The notes beneath the pieces are model-generated. The model was not told the origin of the DNA. It ran no database searches and saw only the letters and a program-made list of their open reading frames with translations. From NCBI GenBank assembly GCA_018822545.1, contig JAHJKA010000022.1:1-64000 (forward strand): 64,000 nucleotides of DNA, in the 5' to 3' direction. Positions 26,042 through 35,055 of this stretch are shown one piece after another (positions within the stretch are counted from its first letter, which is position 1; every line of letters begins with the position of its first letter). A program made the translations under genes and the position numbers. The stretch is from Pseudomonadota bacterium. Lineage in GTDB: Bacteria; Desulfobacterota; Desulfobulbia; Desulfobulbales; SURF-16.

Positions 26042-27225
26042 AAACGCCGACATGTGCCAAATGCGGGGCCTGCACCCCTGTCTGCCCTGTCTACCAGAGT
26101 ACCGGCCGAGAATCGCACACCGCCCGCGGCAAATTGCATCTCTTTAAAGTAGGTGCTTCTTTTGACTCCGCCTATTTTAACGATCTGCTGGGCAAATGCA
26201 TTCAATGCGGGGCGTGCGATGATGCCTGCCCGCGCAATTTAACCCCCAGTGCTGATATTCGCACCTGGCGGGGCCAGCAGCCTTTTGGCAACGACCCGCA
26301 CGGCTTTTTCAAATTCCTCAGCACAAAAATGCTGGCAAGCCCCCTCCTCCAGGAGGGAGGCTGCCAGACCCTGCGCGCCCTTTTTGACACCCTGCCCAAA
26401 GCAAGCGGTTTACGAAAACGGCTTGACCTCCTTGTCCCCGGTTTTACGGCCAGGCCTCAACTACCCCTCCCCCCAAAAAAGAGTTCCGGCAAGATTCTCT
26501 CCTATTTTCCGGGCTGCCTGGCCGAACATCTCTATAAGGACATCAAAGCGGCAACGGCAATTCTTGCCGACCGCTGTGGCTATGCTCTCCACACCCCCGC
26601 CGCGCTGACCTGCTGCGGTCTGGCCTCCCACGCCTCCGGCAACAAACAGGAGGCCCAAAAGCTGGCCCGCAAAAACATCAAGGCCTTCGCCGTTAACAGC
26701 CCCGCTGACTCCACCAGTCCCATCCTCACCTCCTGCGCCTCTTGCACCAGCCATCTTAAAAGCTATCCGGCGCTTTTTGCTGATGACCCCGAAATGCATG
26801 AAAAAGCCCTGGTCTTTGCCCATCGTGTCCAGGAATTCTCCACCTTTTTCGTGGGCCAGGATGGCCTAGAGACCACCAAGCCCCAGCAGCCTCTTTTTTA
26901 TCATGATCCCTGCCATCTGCGCTTTGGTCCCTGTCAGGTCAGCCGAGAACCGCGCCAATTGCTCACTGAAACAAACGGCCTGCCGCCCCTTGCCCTCCCT
27001 GCGCAATGCTGCGGTCAAGGTGGTCTTTTCCATCTGACCAACCCTGATCTGAGCCAGGATATTTTCACCAGGGCCTTGGAGCCTCTGCAGGAACATTCAC
27101 GCGGTTTGGTGATCACCACCTGTAGCGGCTGCCTGTTGCAATGGCAACAGGGACTGGCCCGCGCCAACAGTCCCCTTACAGCAGAGCATCTTGCCGTTTT
27201 CCTTGCCAAAATATGCAAGGATTGA
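26020..27225 (+). CDS. two-cluster Fe-S protein with cysteine-rich (CCG) domains, GlcF/LutA/HdrD-like
   Basis: 401-aa cytoplasmic protein. Residues 12-65 carry two ferredoxin motifs (CAKCGACTPVCPVY and CIQCGACDDACPRN). The remainder has two cysteine-rich CCG-type domains (TCCGLASHASGN and QCCGQGGLFHL, each with later Cys pairs). This architecture is shared by glycolate oxidase GlcF, lactate oxidation protein LutA and heterodisulfide reductase D. Without a neighbouring flavoprotein the substrate cannot be named. The start overlaps the prfB end by 22 bp and has no clear ribosome site, suggesting translational coupling. Confidence 0.85.
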   Translation: MAGQQEIKTPTCAKCGACTPVCPVYQSTGRESHTARGKLHLFKVGASFDSAYFNDLLGKCIQCGACDDACPRNLTPSADIRTWRGQQPFGNDPHGFFKFLSTKMLASPLLQEGGCQTLRALFDTLPKASGLRKRLDLLVPGFTARPQLPLPPKKSSGKILSYFPGCLAEHLYKDIKAATAILADRCGYALHTPAALTCCGLASHASGNKQEAQKLARKNIKAFAVNSPADSTSPILTSCASCTSHLKSYPALFADDPEMHEKALVFAHRVQEFSTFFVGQDGLETTKPQQPLFYHDPCHLRFGPCQVSREPRQLLTETNGLPPLALPAQCCGQGGLFHLTNPDLSQDIFTRALEPLQEHSRGLVITTCSGCLLQWQQGLARANSPLTAEHLAVFLAKICKD

Positions 27226-27263
27226 TACTTTGAACTACGTTTTTTTTAATAAAAGGAGAGTGT

Positions 27264-28115
27264 ATGAAACTACGACAGAATATCATTGTAATCCTTATTG
27301 CCCTTTGCTTGCCAGCACCGACGCTGGCGGCCGTTGACTGGTCGGTGGACAAAACCATTGAGACCAAGACGGCCATCAAAAACATGGCAACATCCTTTGA
27401 CGGCAAAACCTTTTTTATCCTCACCAAGGCTGGCGAACTGGTGATGTACGATGATAACGGCATCATCCAAGGCAACATGAAAGTTGCGCCGGGTATGGAC
27501 AAAATCTTCCTGAGCGGTTTTCAAAAGGCCGGCGTGCCTGAGCAGCTCATTGTCGTAAACTCAACCACCGGCCAGATGCAACAACTGTCGTTCAGCGTGG
27601 TGGCCAAAATCGACATTACCGGCAGCCCCTTTTTGGGCAACCCTGAGGCCCCGGTGGCCCTGGTTGTCTTCAGCGACTTCCAATGACCTCACTGCGCCCA
27701 AGCCGGGGCGTTACTCGAGCAGGTGCTCGAGCAAAATGCAGACACCGTAAAAATCGTCTTCAAACATTTCCCCTTAAGTTTTCATGCCCAGGCCCAGGCG
27801 GCGTCCCTGGCTTCTATTGCCGCCCATAAGCAGGGCAAGTTCTGGCAATACCACGACCTGCTCTATGAAAACCATAAAACCCTGACCACCCAAAGCTATG
27901 AAACATTTGCCACCCAGCTTGGCCTTGATCTCACCGCCTTTAACCGTGACCGCCAGAGTGCGCAAGCCCGCGACCAGATAGGTGCCGACATCAATATCGC
28001 CAAGGAAGCAGGCGTCAGCGGTACTCCCGCCATCTTTGTCAACGGTCACCGAGTTAACCAGAGGAGTCTGCAGGTGATCCAGTCGATGATCGATGCGGAA
28101 CTCAAAAAACGCTGA
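27264..28115 (+). CDS. DsbA-like thioredoxin-fold selenoprotein (UGA-encoded Sec at residue 141)
   Basis: 283 codons plus stop, read through a TGA at 27684-27686. Both flanks lie in the same frame and form one DsbA-like protein. A GGAG site precedes ATG. Residues 1-22 are a signal peptide (LIALCLPAPTLAA), so it acts in the periplasm. Residues about 23-120 form an extra N-terminal domain. The thioredoxin fold follows with FSDFQ-U-P-H-C, where homologues have C-P-H-C, so the UGA replaces the attacking cysteine. The cis-proline loop is GVSGTPAIFVNG. A hairpin suitable as SECIS lies at 27714-27731. It probably oxidises, reduces or isomerises disulfides. A nonsense pseudogene is the alternative, but position and hairpin argue against it. 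Confidence 0.92.
27714..27731 (+). promoter_or_regulatory. SECIS-like hairpin of the DsbA-like selenoprotein
   Basis: CTCGAGC and GCTCGAG form a perfect 7-bp stem with an AGGT loop. The loop starts 34 nt after the UGA, within the range I recall for bacterial SECIS elements (16-37 nt). The AGGT loop resembles fdhF and the first hairpin of the selenopeptide gene. Confidence 0.8.
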
Positions 28116-28118
28116 GGG

Positions 28119-29177
28119 ATGTCCTTCGCCCCTTCGCCAGACTCAGGGACCAAACAGAATCGGATCGGCAGACATGAACGAGGTGGAAAAATAAAAAAAG
28201 AACTCACCTTCACCAGTAATAACACCGCACGTCTGCTCTACGGTGACCTAAACCGTAACCTCCATGAAGTGGAAAAAGGCATCGGCGTCAAGATCACGGC
28301 CCGTGGTACCCATCTCACAGTGAGCGGCGCCGAACATGAGGTGGATCTTGCCGCCCAGACGCTCGAGCAGCTCTATCTGCTTATTGAGGCGGGCTATCCG
28401 GTTTATTCTCAGGATGTGGCGTATGCCATTCACATCCTGGAAAAATCGCCCCGGGCCGACCTGAAAGATATCTTTCTCGACCAGGTCTACATTACTTCCA
28501 GGCAACGGGTGATTTCACCCAAGAGTCTGAACCAAAAGAGTTATATCGATGGCATACGTCATCACGACATTGCCTTCGGCATAGGTCCGGCCGGTACCGG
28601 CAAGACCTATCTGGCTGTGGCCATGGCCATTGCCGCCTATACCAGCCACCAGGTTAAATCAATTATTTTGACCAGACCGGCGGTGGAGGCTGGTGAGCGC
28701 CTGGGTTTTCTGCCAGGGGACATAGCGGAAAAAATAAACCCCTATCTCCGCCCCCTGCTTGATGCCTTAAGCGACATGCTGGGCCGCGAAAAGGCCGGGG
28801 AACTTATTGAACAGGGAGAAATAGAAATCGCCCCCCTGGCCTTTATGCGCGGCCGCACCCTTAACAATGCCTTTATCATTTTAGACGAAGCCCAAAACAC
28901 CACCTACGAACAGATGAAAATGTTCCTCACAAGGCTGGGCTTTAATTCCAAGGCCGTTATCACCGGCGATATAACCCAGGTGGATCTCCCCTACAGTCAG
29001 CAGTCAGGCCTTATGGCGGCCTCCCGCATATTGAAAAAAACCCCAGGCATCAGCTTTACCCACTTCAACGAAACGGATGTGGTCCGTCACCCCCTTGTCC
29101 AGAAAATCATCATGGCCTATGAGGCCTCAGAGAAGAAATCGGCCACCAAAAAGAAAAAAACCTCTGATGAATGCTAA
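28119..29177 (+). CDS. PhoH-like ATPase
   Basis: 352-aa cytoplasmic ATPase with an N-terminal KH-like part (about residues 28-100) and the PhoH P-loop domain: [15 protein letters not shown] near 153-167, [11 protein letters not shown] as Walker B and [12 protein letters not shown]. Adjacent PhoH and YbeY genes are common in bacteria and suggest a shared role in RNA or ribosome quality control. It starts 3 bp after the selenoprotein stop, and its end overlaps the ybeY start. Confidence 0.92.
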   Translation: MSFAPSPDSGTKQNRIGRHERGGKIKKELTFTSNNTARLLYGDLNRNLHEVEKGIGVKITARGTHLTVSGAEHEVDLAAQTLEQLYLLIEAGYPVYSQDVAYAIHILEKSPRADLKDIFLDQVYITSRQRVISPKSLNQKSYIDGIRHHDIAFGIGPAGTGKTYLAVAMAIAAYTSHQVKSIILTRPAVEAGERLGFLPGDIAEKINPYLRPLLDALSDMLGREKAGELIEQGEIEIAPLAFMRGRTLNNAFIILDEAQNTTYEQMKMFLTRLGFNSKAVITGDITQVDLPYSQQSGLMAASRILKKTPGISFTHFNETDVVRHPLVQKIIMAYEASEKKSATKKKKTSDEC

Positions 29178-30343
29178 TGCCTGTTTTACTGACTAATAAC
29201 TACAGTGGCCCCTACCACCTCTGCCCTGCCCTGCTGATCACAAAGGCCGAAAAGATTCTTCTCCTCGCCGGGATGGAAGACCATGAACTCTCCCTGCTGC
29301 TCCTTGACGATCCTGCCATGCAGGAGATCAACCGTCAGTGGCGTCACAAGGATAAGGCCACCAATGTTCTCTCCTTTCCTCAAGGTCAGGATGATGCTTT
29401 TGATCAACACCCCATGCTGGGCGACATCATCATCTCCATCGACACAGCGCAGCGCGAGGCCCAAGATAACGGGCTAACGTTACACCGGTATCTGACCACC
29501 CTACTGGTTCATGGTTTTGTGCATCTGCTGGGCTATGACCATGAACGTTCGGATGACGATGCCGATGAGATGTTTGCCCTGGAACACTCTTATTTAACAG
29601 CCATAGAAACAAGGAGAACGAAGATGGTTAACCTCGCCATAAATGTTGACCACGTGGCCACCCTGCGCCAGGCCCGCGGCAACACCGAGCCTGATCCTGT
29701 CACCGCTGCGGCCATTGCTGAATTGGCCGGTGCCGTGGGTATTGTCGTGCATCTCCGGGAAGACCGGCGCCATATGCAGGACCGTGATATCGAAATTCTG
29801 CGCAAGACCGTGCAGACCAAGCTCAATCTGGAAATGGGTGCGACGGAAGAAATTATTAAGATTGCCCTGAACCTGGGGCCTGACATGGTCACCCTGGTGC
29901 CGGAAAAACGTGCGGAGCTGACCACCGAAGGTGGCCTTGACGTGGCCGGCCAAAAGGCCAAGCTCAAAAAGGTCATTGCCAGGATGACAAAGAAGAATAT
30001 CCCGGTGAGTCTCTTTATTGATCCTGACTCGGCCCAGATTCAGGCCTCCAAAGAAGTGGGCGCCACCTTTGTGGAAATCCACACTGGTCGCTACGCTGAC
30101 GCCACCAGTGAAGAAGAGGAAGATAAGGAATTTTTACTCATTGCGGCAGCGGCGGAAGAGGCCTACGAGTCCGGCCTGCGGGTCAATGCCGGTCATGGTC
30201 TCAACTATGTCAATGCCGGCAGAATAGCAGCCCTGCCCACCATTGAAGAGCTTTCCATCGGCCATGCCATCATGGCCCGGGCGATCTTCACCGGCCTTGA
30301 CCAGGCAGTCCGCGAGATGGTGGATATCTGTAGATTCGCCTAA
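29171..30343 (+). CDS. in-frame YbeY endoribonuclease / PdxJ pyridoxine 5'-phosphate synthase fusion
   Basis: One open frame of 390 codons carries two complete proteins with no stop between them. Residues 1-151 are YbeY, with the zinc motif [11 protein letters not shown] (H114, H118, H124), involved in 16S rRNA maturation and ribosome quality control. Residues 152-390 are PdxJ ([13 protein letters not shown] near its start), which makes pyridoxine 5'-phosphate. The PdxJ methionine (ATG 29624) is preceded at 29611-29616 by AAGGAG at good spacing, so free PdxJ can be made by internal initiation as well as the fusion. The start overlaps phoH; ATG 29177 is an alternative. Confidence 0.9.
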   Translation: MLMPVLLTNNYSGPYHLCPALLITKAEKILLLAGMEDHELSLLLLDDPAMQEINRQWRHKDKATNVLSFPQGQDDAFDQHPMLGDIIISIDTAQREAQDNGLTLHRYLTTLLVHGFVHLLGYDHERSDDDADEMFALEHSYLTAIETRRTKMVNLAINVDHVATLRQARGNTEPDPVTAAAIAELAGAVGIVVHLREDRRHMQDRDIEILRKTVQTKLNLEMGATEEIIKIALNLGPDMVTLVPEKRAELTTEGGLDVAGQKAKLKKVIARMTKKNIPVSLFIDPDSAQIQASKEVGATFVEIHTGRYADATSEEEEDKEFLLIAAAAEEAYESGLRVNAGHGLNYVNAGRIAALPTIEELSIGHAIMARAIFTGLDQAVREMVDICRFA

Positions 30344-30404
30344 AGCGCCTCTTGCCTCACAACAAAAAAAGATTCAGCATCCACGTAGAAAAAAAGCTGC
30401 TCAA

Positions 30405-30476
30405 AAACACAAAGGCACAGAGACACCGAGAGGATTGCATGAAGAACAACCTCTGTGTCTCTGTGCCTTTGTGTTT
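30405..30476. repeat. long perfect hairpin element, 22-bp arms
   Basis: Arms at 30405-30426 and 30455-30476 are perfect 22-bp reverse complements around a 28-nt centre, which itself continues pairing for 5 bp after a 2-nt bulge. The arm core CAAAGGCACAGAGACAC belongs to the 'CACAGAGACACAGAG' style of dispersed bacterial repeats. It sits between convergent ybeY-pdxJ and the DUF342 gene. Confidence 0.75.
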
Positions 30477-30522
30477 AACAAAAAAATCTTTTTGTTGGCG
30501 GCTACCAACAAGACCAAAAAAT

Positions 30523-31977
30523 CTACCCTTGCTCGATGGCTTCCCGTTCTTCCGGGGTCATTCCCCGGGCATGGATGGCCTGTTTCTGCCGATCAAACTC
30601 AACAACCACCCGTTCTTCCGGGGAAGTAAAAATCCTGCTGGCCTTACCAATAGTGACCTGGACGCCAGCATGGAGTTTACCAAGCACATAGACGCATTGG
30701 GTTGCCGCCTTCTCAATTTCTTTATCAAGCTTTTCTTCAAGCTCAGAAAGCTGGTTATTGGCCTCCATAACCTTGGGCATCATGATGTTTAACTTCTTGA
30801 GCTTCTCCGCATTCGCCTCAGAAAACTCTGATCCCTCGTTCTTCTTCATGGTGGAAAGCGCTGTGATATCCTTCAGCATCTCCGTAAGCCGTGGAGGCCA
30901 AATTGCCTTGGCTTCCTCAATCTTTGTTTTCTTGTGTTCAAGGCTCGGGTTAAGACCCACGACAATTTCGGTGTGCACCTCAGCCTCCGAACCAAGTTCA
31001 AGGGCATAGAGAGAACCCCCAAGAACATATCTACCACCAATGAGGGCACCTTTCCCGCTCAGGGCCCTGAGATCCTTCTCAACCCTCATATTGCCCTGGA
31101 CAACAAAATCGGTGATGGTCATCGCACCCCGGGTTTCAATGGGCCCGGTATTCTCACAGAAATCCACCGTCATATCGCCCCAGACACGCACGGAACAATC
31201 CTCGCCAAGAAGACCTCCCATGATCTTCAAATCAGCTCCAGCAACGATTTCGGCGTTATTCACCCCTTCACTGATGTCGATACTGCCCATGCATTTCACT
31301 TTAAAGCCGGGGAGCACCTGACCCGTAATAATCAGCTGCTTACCACTAAAGGTAATGTTACCGACACTGAGATCTACGTCGGAAGTAACAATATGCTCCT
31401 CTAAAACAGTTGGCTTCCCCTCGGCCATCACAAATTTGCCCTTGACCGTGGACATGACGCGCAGGCCATCTTCACTTAACGAAACCCCATGCCCGCATTT
31501 TATAATGACATCCTTACCATCCTTAGCAGGGATTTCTTCGCCAAAAACATTGCGACCAGGAATACCGACGGTGGCCGGAATTTTTTCAAGAAGAAGCTGG
31601 TCTTCAGGGACATTAACAATATTGCCCAGTTCTCGAAAATCCCGGCGACCACTGCGAGATTCTTCCTCATCATCTTTGGTCTGGACCACTGCCGGACGAA
31701 CATGGGGTTTCACCTTGGCCCTTTCCCCATGTTGAGCGGGAGATCCTGAAGCGATTACAGATTTGCCTTCCTCATCAAAGGAAGGCAGCTCCTCATTGAA
31801 GCCGTGACAGACCCCGGCAGCAAGGGCGATTGCCACCACATCCTTCCAATCGCTGGATTCAAAAACATCCGCCTCATTGAGGGCCAAGATAAGCTTGAGC
31901 TTATCCTTGGACAGCTGCAACGTATACTTCCCATCACAGATTTTTTGTGGATATGCCCCCAGGGTGAATTCTGCCAT
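30523..31977 (-). CDS. FapA-family (DUF342) polymerisation-like protein
   Basis: 484-aa protein of the DUF342/FapA type. The N-terminal part is followed by the repetitive right-handed beta-helix core (VDLSVGNITFSGKQLIITGQVLPGFKVKCMGSIDI) and a C-terminal coiled coil (about residues 380-440), ending in a small beta domain. FapA proteins are reported in flagellar assembly or surface-associated roles; the function here is uncertain. Convergent with the ybeY-pdxJ gene. AGGT precedes ATG 31977. Confidence 0.85.
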   Translation of the reverse strand: MAEFTLGAYPQKICDGKYTLQLSKDKLKLILALNEADVFESSDWKDVVAIALAAGVCHGFNEELPSFDEEGKSVIASGSPAQHGERAKVKPHVRPAVVQTKDDEEESRSGRRDFRELGNIVNVPEDQLLLEKIPATVGIPGRNVFGEEIPAKDGKDVIIKCGHGVSLSEDGLRVMSTVKGKFVMAEGKPTVLEEHIVTSDVDLSVGNITFSGKQLIITGQVLPGFKVKCMGSIDISEGVNNAEIVAGADLKIMGGLLGEDCSVRVWGDMTVDFCENTGPIETRGAMTITDFVVQGNMRVEKDLRALSGKGALIGGRYVLGGSLYALELGSEAEVHTEIVVGLNPSLEHKKTKIEEAKAIWPPRLTEMLKDITALSTMKKNEGSEFSEANAEKLKKLNIMMPKVMEANNQLSELEEKLDKEIEKAATQCVYVLGKLHAGVQVTIGKASRIFTSPEERVVVEFDRQKQAIHARGMTPEEREAIEQG

Positions 31978-32279
31978 TACATCTACCTAGTTCAAAAAAC
32001 TTTTGAAAAATTCGTCTCAAAGAAAGACATGGCGCCGCCTCTTAGTGCTTGTCGGCATAGTTGCTGATATATTAACACTTTTCAACTTTGAGTCGTGGAT
32101 AAGAGGCTATGTCCCTTTTACGGGCCGTGCCCATAGCTGCCTAGAAGAAATGCAAGCTAAGTTTATTATAAAGTAAATGAATTTAGCAAGTTAGTTACTG
32201 AAATGTTTTTTTCATCTTAGATCCTGCCATGAAGCTTATTTTATCACCGACGCAGTAACATCTTGATAATACATGAAAT
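31978..32279. other. gap between DUF342 gene and K+ channel gene
   Basis: About 300 bp of AT-rich sequence upstream of the DUF342 gene and downstream of the channel gene, both minus strand. No gene, hairpin terminator or clear promoter seen. Confidence 0.45.
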
Positions 32280-33278
32280 TTATGGATTCAACATACTTTT
32301 CTCCAGGGCCTTGATCTGCTCAACCTCGCCAAGGACCACAAGGGTATCGCCCTCCTCAATCAGGGTGATGGGGGTGGGATTGAAAACGGAATGGCCGTCT
32401 TGCCGCTTGATAACAACGACAATGAGGTTAAACTTTTTGCGGATCTCCGACTCCATCAAGGTTTTATTCACCAGCGAGGTGGCACTTGCCGTGACAACGA
32501 GCTCTTCCAGACGCAGACCAAGGGCATTGCCGCTTACAGCCAGATCAATAAAATCGGTTACCGTGGGGCGTAAGATGAGGTTTGCCATGCGGTATGCCCC
32601 AATATAATAGGGTGATATCACCTGGTTTGCCCCAGCCCTTTTCAGCTTTTCCTCAGCCCGCTTATCGCCACTTGAGCGGGCGACGATATAGAGATCAGGT
32701 TTCAGTTCCCGGGCTGACAGGGCAATATAGACATTATCGGCATCTGAAGAAACAACCCCCACCAAGCCCTTGGCCCGGGCCACCCCAGCCTGAATGAGCA
32801 AATCATCATCAGAGGCATCCCCCTTCAAGGCCATGTAGCCAAGTTCATTGATCAGCTCTATCTCCTCATCACTTTTTTCAATGATCACAAACTTCTTGCC
32901 ATTCTCCTGCAGGAGCTTGCAAATCACCTGACCAATGCGGCCAAAGCCGCAGACGACATAATGATCTTTCAATTTTTCAAGTTTTTTTGACATATTTCTT
33001 TTCCCCAGAGCTGCTCTGATTCCCCCTTCAACAACACTTTCAGTAATCTCACGAAACAAAACCATCACATAGCCGACACCAATGAGGATGAGAATCATAG
33101 TGAAATGGCGACCGGCGGGGCTGAGATGAACCATCTCCCCATATCCCACAGTGGTAACGGTAATCATGGTCATGTACAGACCATCATCAAAGGAGGCATT
33201 CTCTAGAATCATGTAGCCCAACGACCCAAAGGTCAAGATGGCAATGAGGGCGATGATAGACAGAATTGTTTTTTTCAT
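32280..33278 (-). CDS. two-helix potassium channel with RCK (TrkA-N/TrkA-C) domains
   Basis: 332-aa inner-membrane channel subunit. Two membrane helices flank a pore loop with the selectivity filter TVTTVGYGE (about residues 41-49). A cytoplasmic Rossmann-type TrkA-N domain (VVCGFGRIGQVICKLL near 109-124) and a TrkA-C domain (about 250-330) follow, making an MthK-like ligand-gated K+ channel. No internal Met start for a separate RCK is needed but M95 could provide one, as in MthK. Monocistronic. Confidence 0.92.
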   Translation of the reverse strand: MKKTILSIIALIAILTFGSLGYMILENASFDDGLYMTMITVTTVGYGEMVHLSPAGRHFTMILILIGVGYVMVLFREITESVVEGGIRAALGKRNMSKKLEKLKDHYVVCGFGRIGQVICKLLQENGKKFVIIEKSDEEIELINELGYMALKGDASDDDLLIQAGVARAKGLVGVVSSDADNVYIALSARELKPDLYIVARSSGDKRAEEKLKRAGANQVISPYYIGAYRMANLILRPTVTDFIDLAVSGNALGLRLEELVVTASATSLVNKTLMESEIRKKFNLIVVVIKRQDGHSVFNPTPITLIEEGDTLVVLGEVEQIKALEKSMLNP

Positions 33279-33385
33279 GTTCCTTATTTTTTTAAATTCA
33301 CGAGCCTTTGACTCGCAGCCGATATAAACAGTAACAGCAAAAGTATTGAGCGTTCCCTCTTTATAACAACAAAGGAGGTTAGGTC

Positions 33386-33499
33386 ATGACAGCCAAGGAT
33401 ATTATCAAACTGTTGATGTTAAGCCCTTTCTATTTTCGCCTCTCCCTGCGCCAACGGCAACAGCTTTTTCAGGAATTTTGCCGTCATCACCGAATATAA
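33386..33499 (+). CDS. small 37-aa basic protein
   Basis: A 37-codon frame (ATG 33386 to TAA 33497-33499) with a near-perfect AAAGGAGG ribosome site 9 nt upstream. It begins MTAKDIIKLLMLSPFYFRL and continues with a basic tail. The amphipathic, aromatic-containing first half suggests membrane association. I have an impression of similar short proteins in related bacteria but cannot name a family. Confidence 0.6.
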   Translation: MTAKDIIKLLMLSPFYFRLSLRQRQQLFQEFCRHHRI

Positions 33500-33798
33500 C
33501 TAAAAAAAAACTATCTTGAGGCACACAACATACCCCCTGCGTGTTTTCACTGCGCCCATTCCCACGCGCCAAGCATCTCCCTATTAATGAATAGCTATTC
33601 AGAAAATTGGCCCTTCATTATATTTTCGGTAGCACTCACCGGCATCTTACGATATATTTCATAAATTTTTTAAATACCAATGCTTTTAAGCGCTTTTTAC
33701 AAGTTAAAATCTGTGCTTAACAGCATCCCCTTTGTAAAGAAGCCATTATTTCATGCTGAGATAATGGAAATCAATACATACTGAGAGAGGAGTATATC

Positions 33799-34482
33799 AT
33801 GAATATCCTTATGTTTGGCCCCAATGGCAGTGGTAAGGGCACCCAAGGTGCGATCATCCAGGAACAACAAGGCAACATCGCCCATATCGAGTCCGGCGCT
33901 ATCTTCCGCAAAAACATCGGCGGCGGCACCGAGCTTGGCAAGAAAGCCAAAGTATATATCGATCGCGGCGACCTTGTTCCAGATAATATCACCATCCCCA
34001 TGATTCTTGATCGTCTCAAGGAAGATGACTGCAAAAACGGTTGGATTTTAGACGGCTTCCCTCGCAACAAAGTACAGGCCGAGACCTTGGCCAAAGCCCT
34101 GAAAGATGAGGGTATCAAACTTGACTACGTGGTGGAGATCGTGCTGCCCCGCGAAGTTGCCAAGATTCGCATCACCGGTCGCCGCCTGTGCGCCAACGAC
34201 AACAACCATCCCAACCACATTGCCTTTGACGCCATCAAGCCAGTGGAAAAAGATGGCAAACTGGTCTGTCGCGTTTGCGGCGGCGCCCTTTCCGCCCGGG
34301 CCGATGATCAGGATGATGCTGCCATTGATAAGCGCCATGACATCTACTATGACGACAAGACCGGCACCATGGCCGCTGTCAATGTTTTCAAAGCGCTGAA
34401 AGGTGAGACCAAGGTTGTTTCCGTGGATGGCCGTCCTTCCATCAAGGAAGTTACCGCCACCATGCTGGCCGGCCTGAAGTAA
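33799..34482 (+). CDS. adk: adenylate kinase, divergent
   Basis: 227-aa nucleoside monophosphate kinase (AMP + ATP to 2 ADP). P-loop FGPNGSGKGTQ near residues 7-17, AMP-site block ILDGFPRNKVQ and LID arginine motif SARADDQDDA are present. The LID is unusual: only one proper CxxC (CRVCGG) with a lone upstream Cys in RRLCANDNNHPNH, so its metal site, if any, is not the standard four-cysteine one. The gene is preceded by a 299-bp non-coding stretch in which I found no certain promoter, and is followed by a terminator. Confidence 0.9.
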   Translation: MNILMFGPNGSGKGTQGAIIQEQQGNIAHIESGAIFRKNIGGGTELGKKAKVYIDRGDLVPDNITIPMILDRLKEDDCKNGWILDGFPRNKVQAETLAKALKDEGIKLDYVVEIVLPREVAKIRITGRRLCANDNNHPNHIAFDAIKPVEKDGKLVCRVCGGALSARADDQDDAAIDKRHDIYYDDKTGTMAAVNVFKALKGETKVVSVDGRPSIKEVTATMLAGLK

Positions 34483-34505
34483 TTTTCACAGTCGATACAG
34501 CTGCC

Positions 34506-34545
34506 ATAAAAAAAAGCCAGGGGTTCTTCCCCTGGCTTTTTTTAT
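34506..34545. terminator. adk terminator
   Basis: GCCAGGGG and CCCCTGGC form an 8-bp GC-rich stem with a 5-nt loop, extended by A and T runs, followed by T7. Strong rho-independent terminator for adk that could also act on the minus strand. Confidence 0.9.
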
Positions 34546-34780
34546 TGTTATGTCCCGTCATGCTCTTTCTGGGGCACTAGTAAGCTGTTACAAAAGGTCA
34601 ACCGCCCCTTCCCCGACCACATCAAGATCCTTTTCAAGTTGTAAAAAGACCAGAACTTTCGGCGATCAGCCCCTGTCATCCTCTTTGCAGAGATGCCTTT
34701 TACTCATCTTCGCAACACAGCCTTCATCAGTTTTTTCCCGCACTTTTCAGCCGTCCAGGGGGAGAGCAAATCACTGAACG

Positions 34781-34972
34781 TTACTGTTTGGATATGCACT
34801 CCACAGGACATGAACCGATGGCATCATCGACACAGTCCACATCCTGATCAGAGCCTTCGATCACAAAGGCCTTTTCATCATTTTCATCAAACCTGAATAC
34901 CGTGGGACAAGCCTCCACGCATGTTTCACATCCGATACATTCTTCCTGATCGATTTTAACTTTATCTGCCAC
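34781..34972 (-). CDS. [4Fe-4S] ferredoxin, Desulfovibrio gigas-like
   Basis: 63-aa electron carrier. C12, C15, C18 (CIGCETC) and C55 (SCP) should bind one 4Fe-4S cluster. C22 and C47 match the pair that forms a disulfide in D. gigas ferredoxin II. The acidic surface fits small soluble ferredoxins of sulfate reducers. The start is GTG 34972 with AGGAG 8 nt upstream; a longer frame to 35059 overlaps the cupin gene and lacks a ribosome site. Same strand as the upstream cupin gene. Confidence 0.9.
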   Translation of the reverse strand: MADKVKIDQEECIGCETCVEACPTVFRFDENDEKAFVIEGSDQDVDCVDDAIGSCPVECISKQ

Positions 34973-35055
34973 GATGCATACTCCTGTGCTTTTAAGAAAA
35001 TTATCTGCGCCGGGCCGCCGCAAAGATATTCGTATTCTCGCGCCACCCACGATTA

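Noticed and set aside
27684-27686. TGA read as a nonsense mutation making a pseudogene
   Set aside because: The flanks are in the same frame, the TGA falls on the catalytic Cys position, and a SECIS-like hairpin follows.
34550-34777. 75-codon plus-strand frame after the adk terminator
   Set aside because: No ribosome site and low-complexity translation; it starts within the terminator's T run region.
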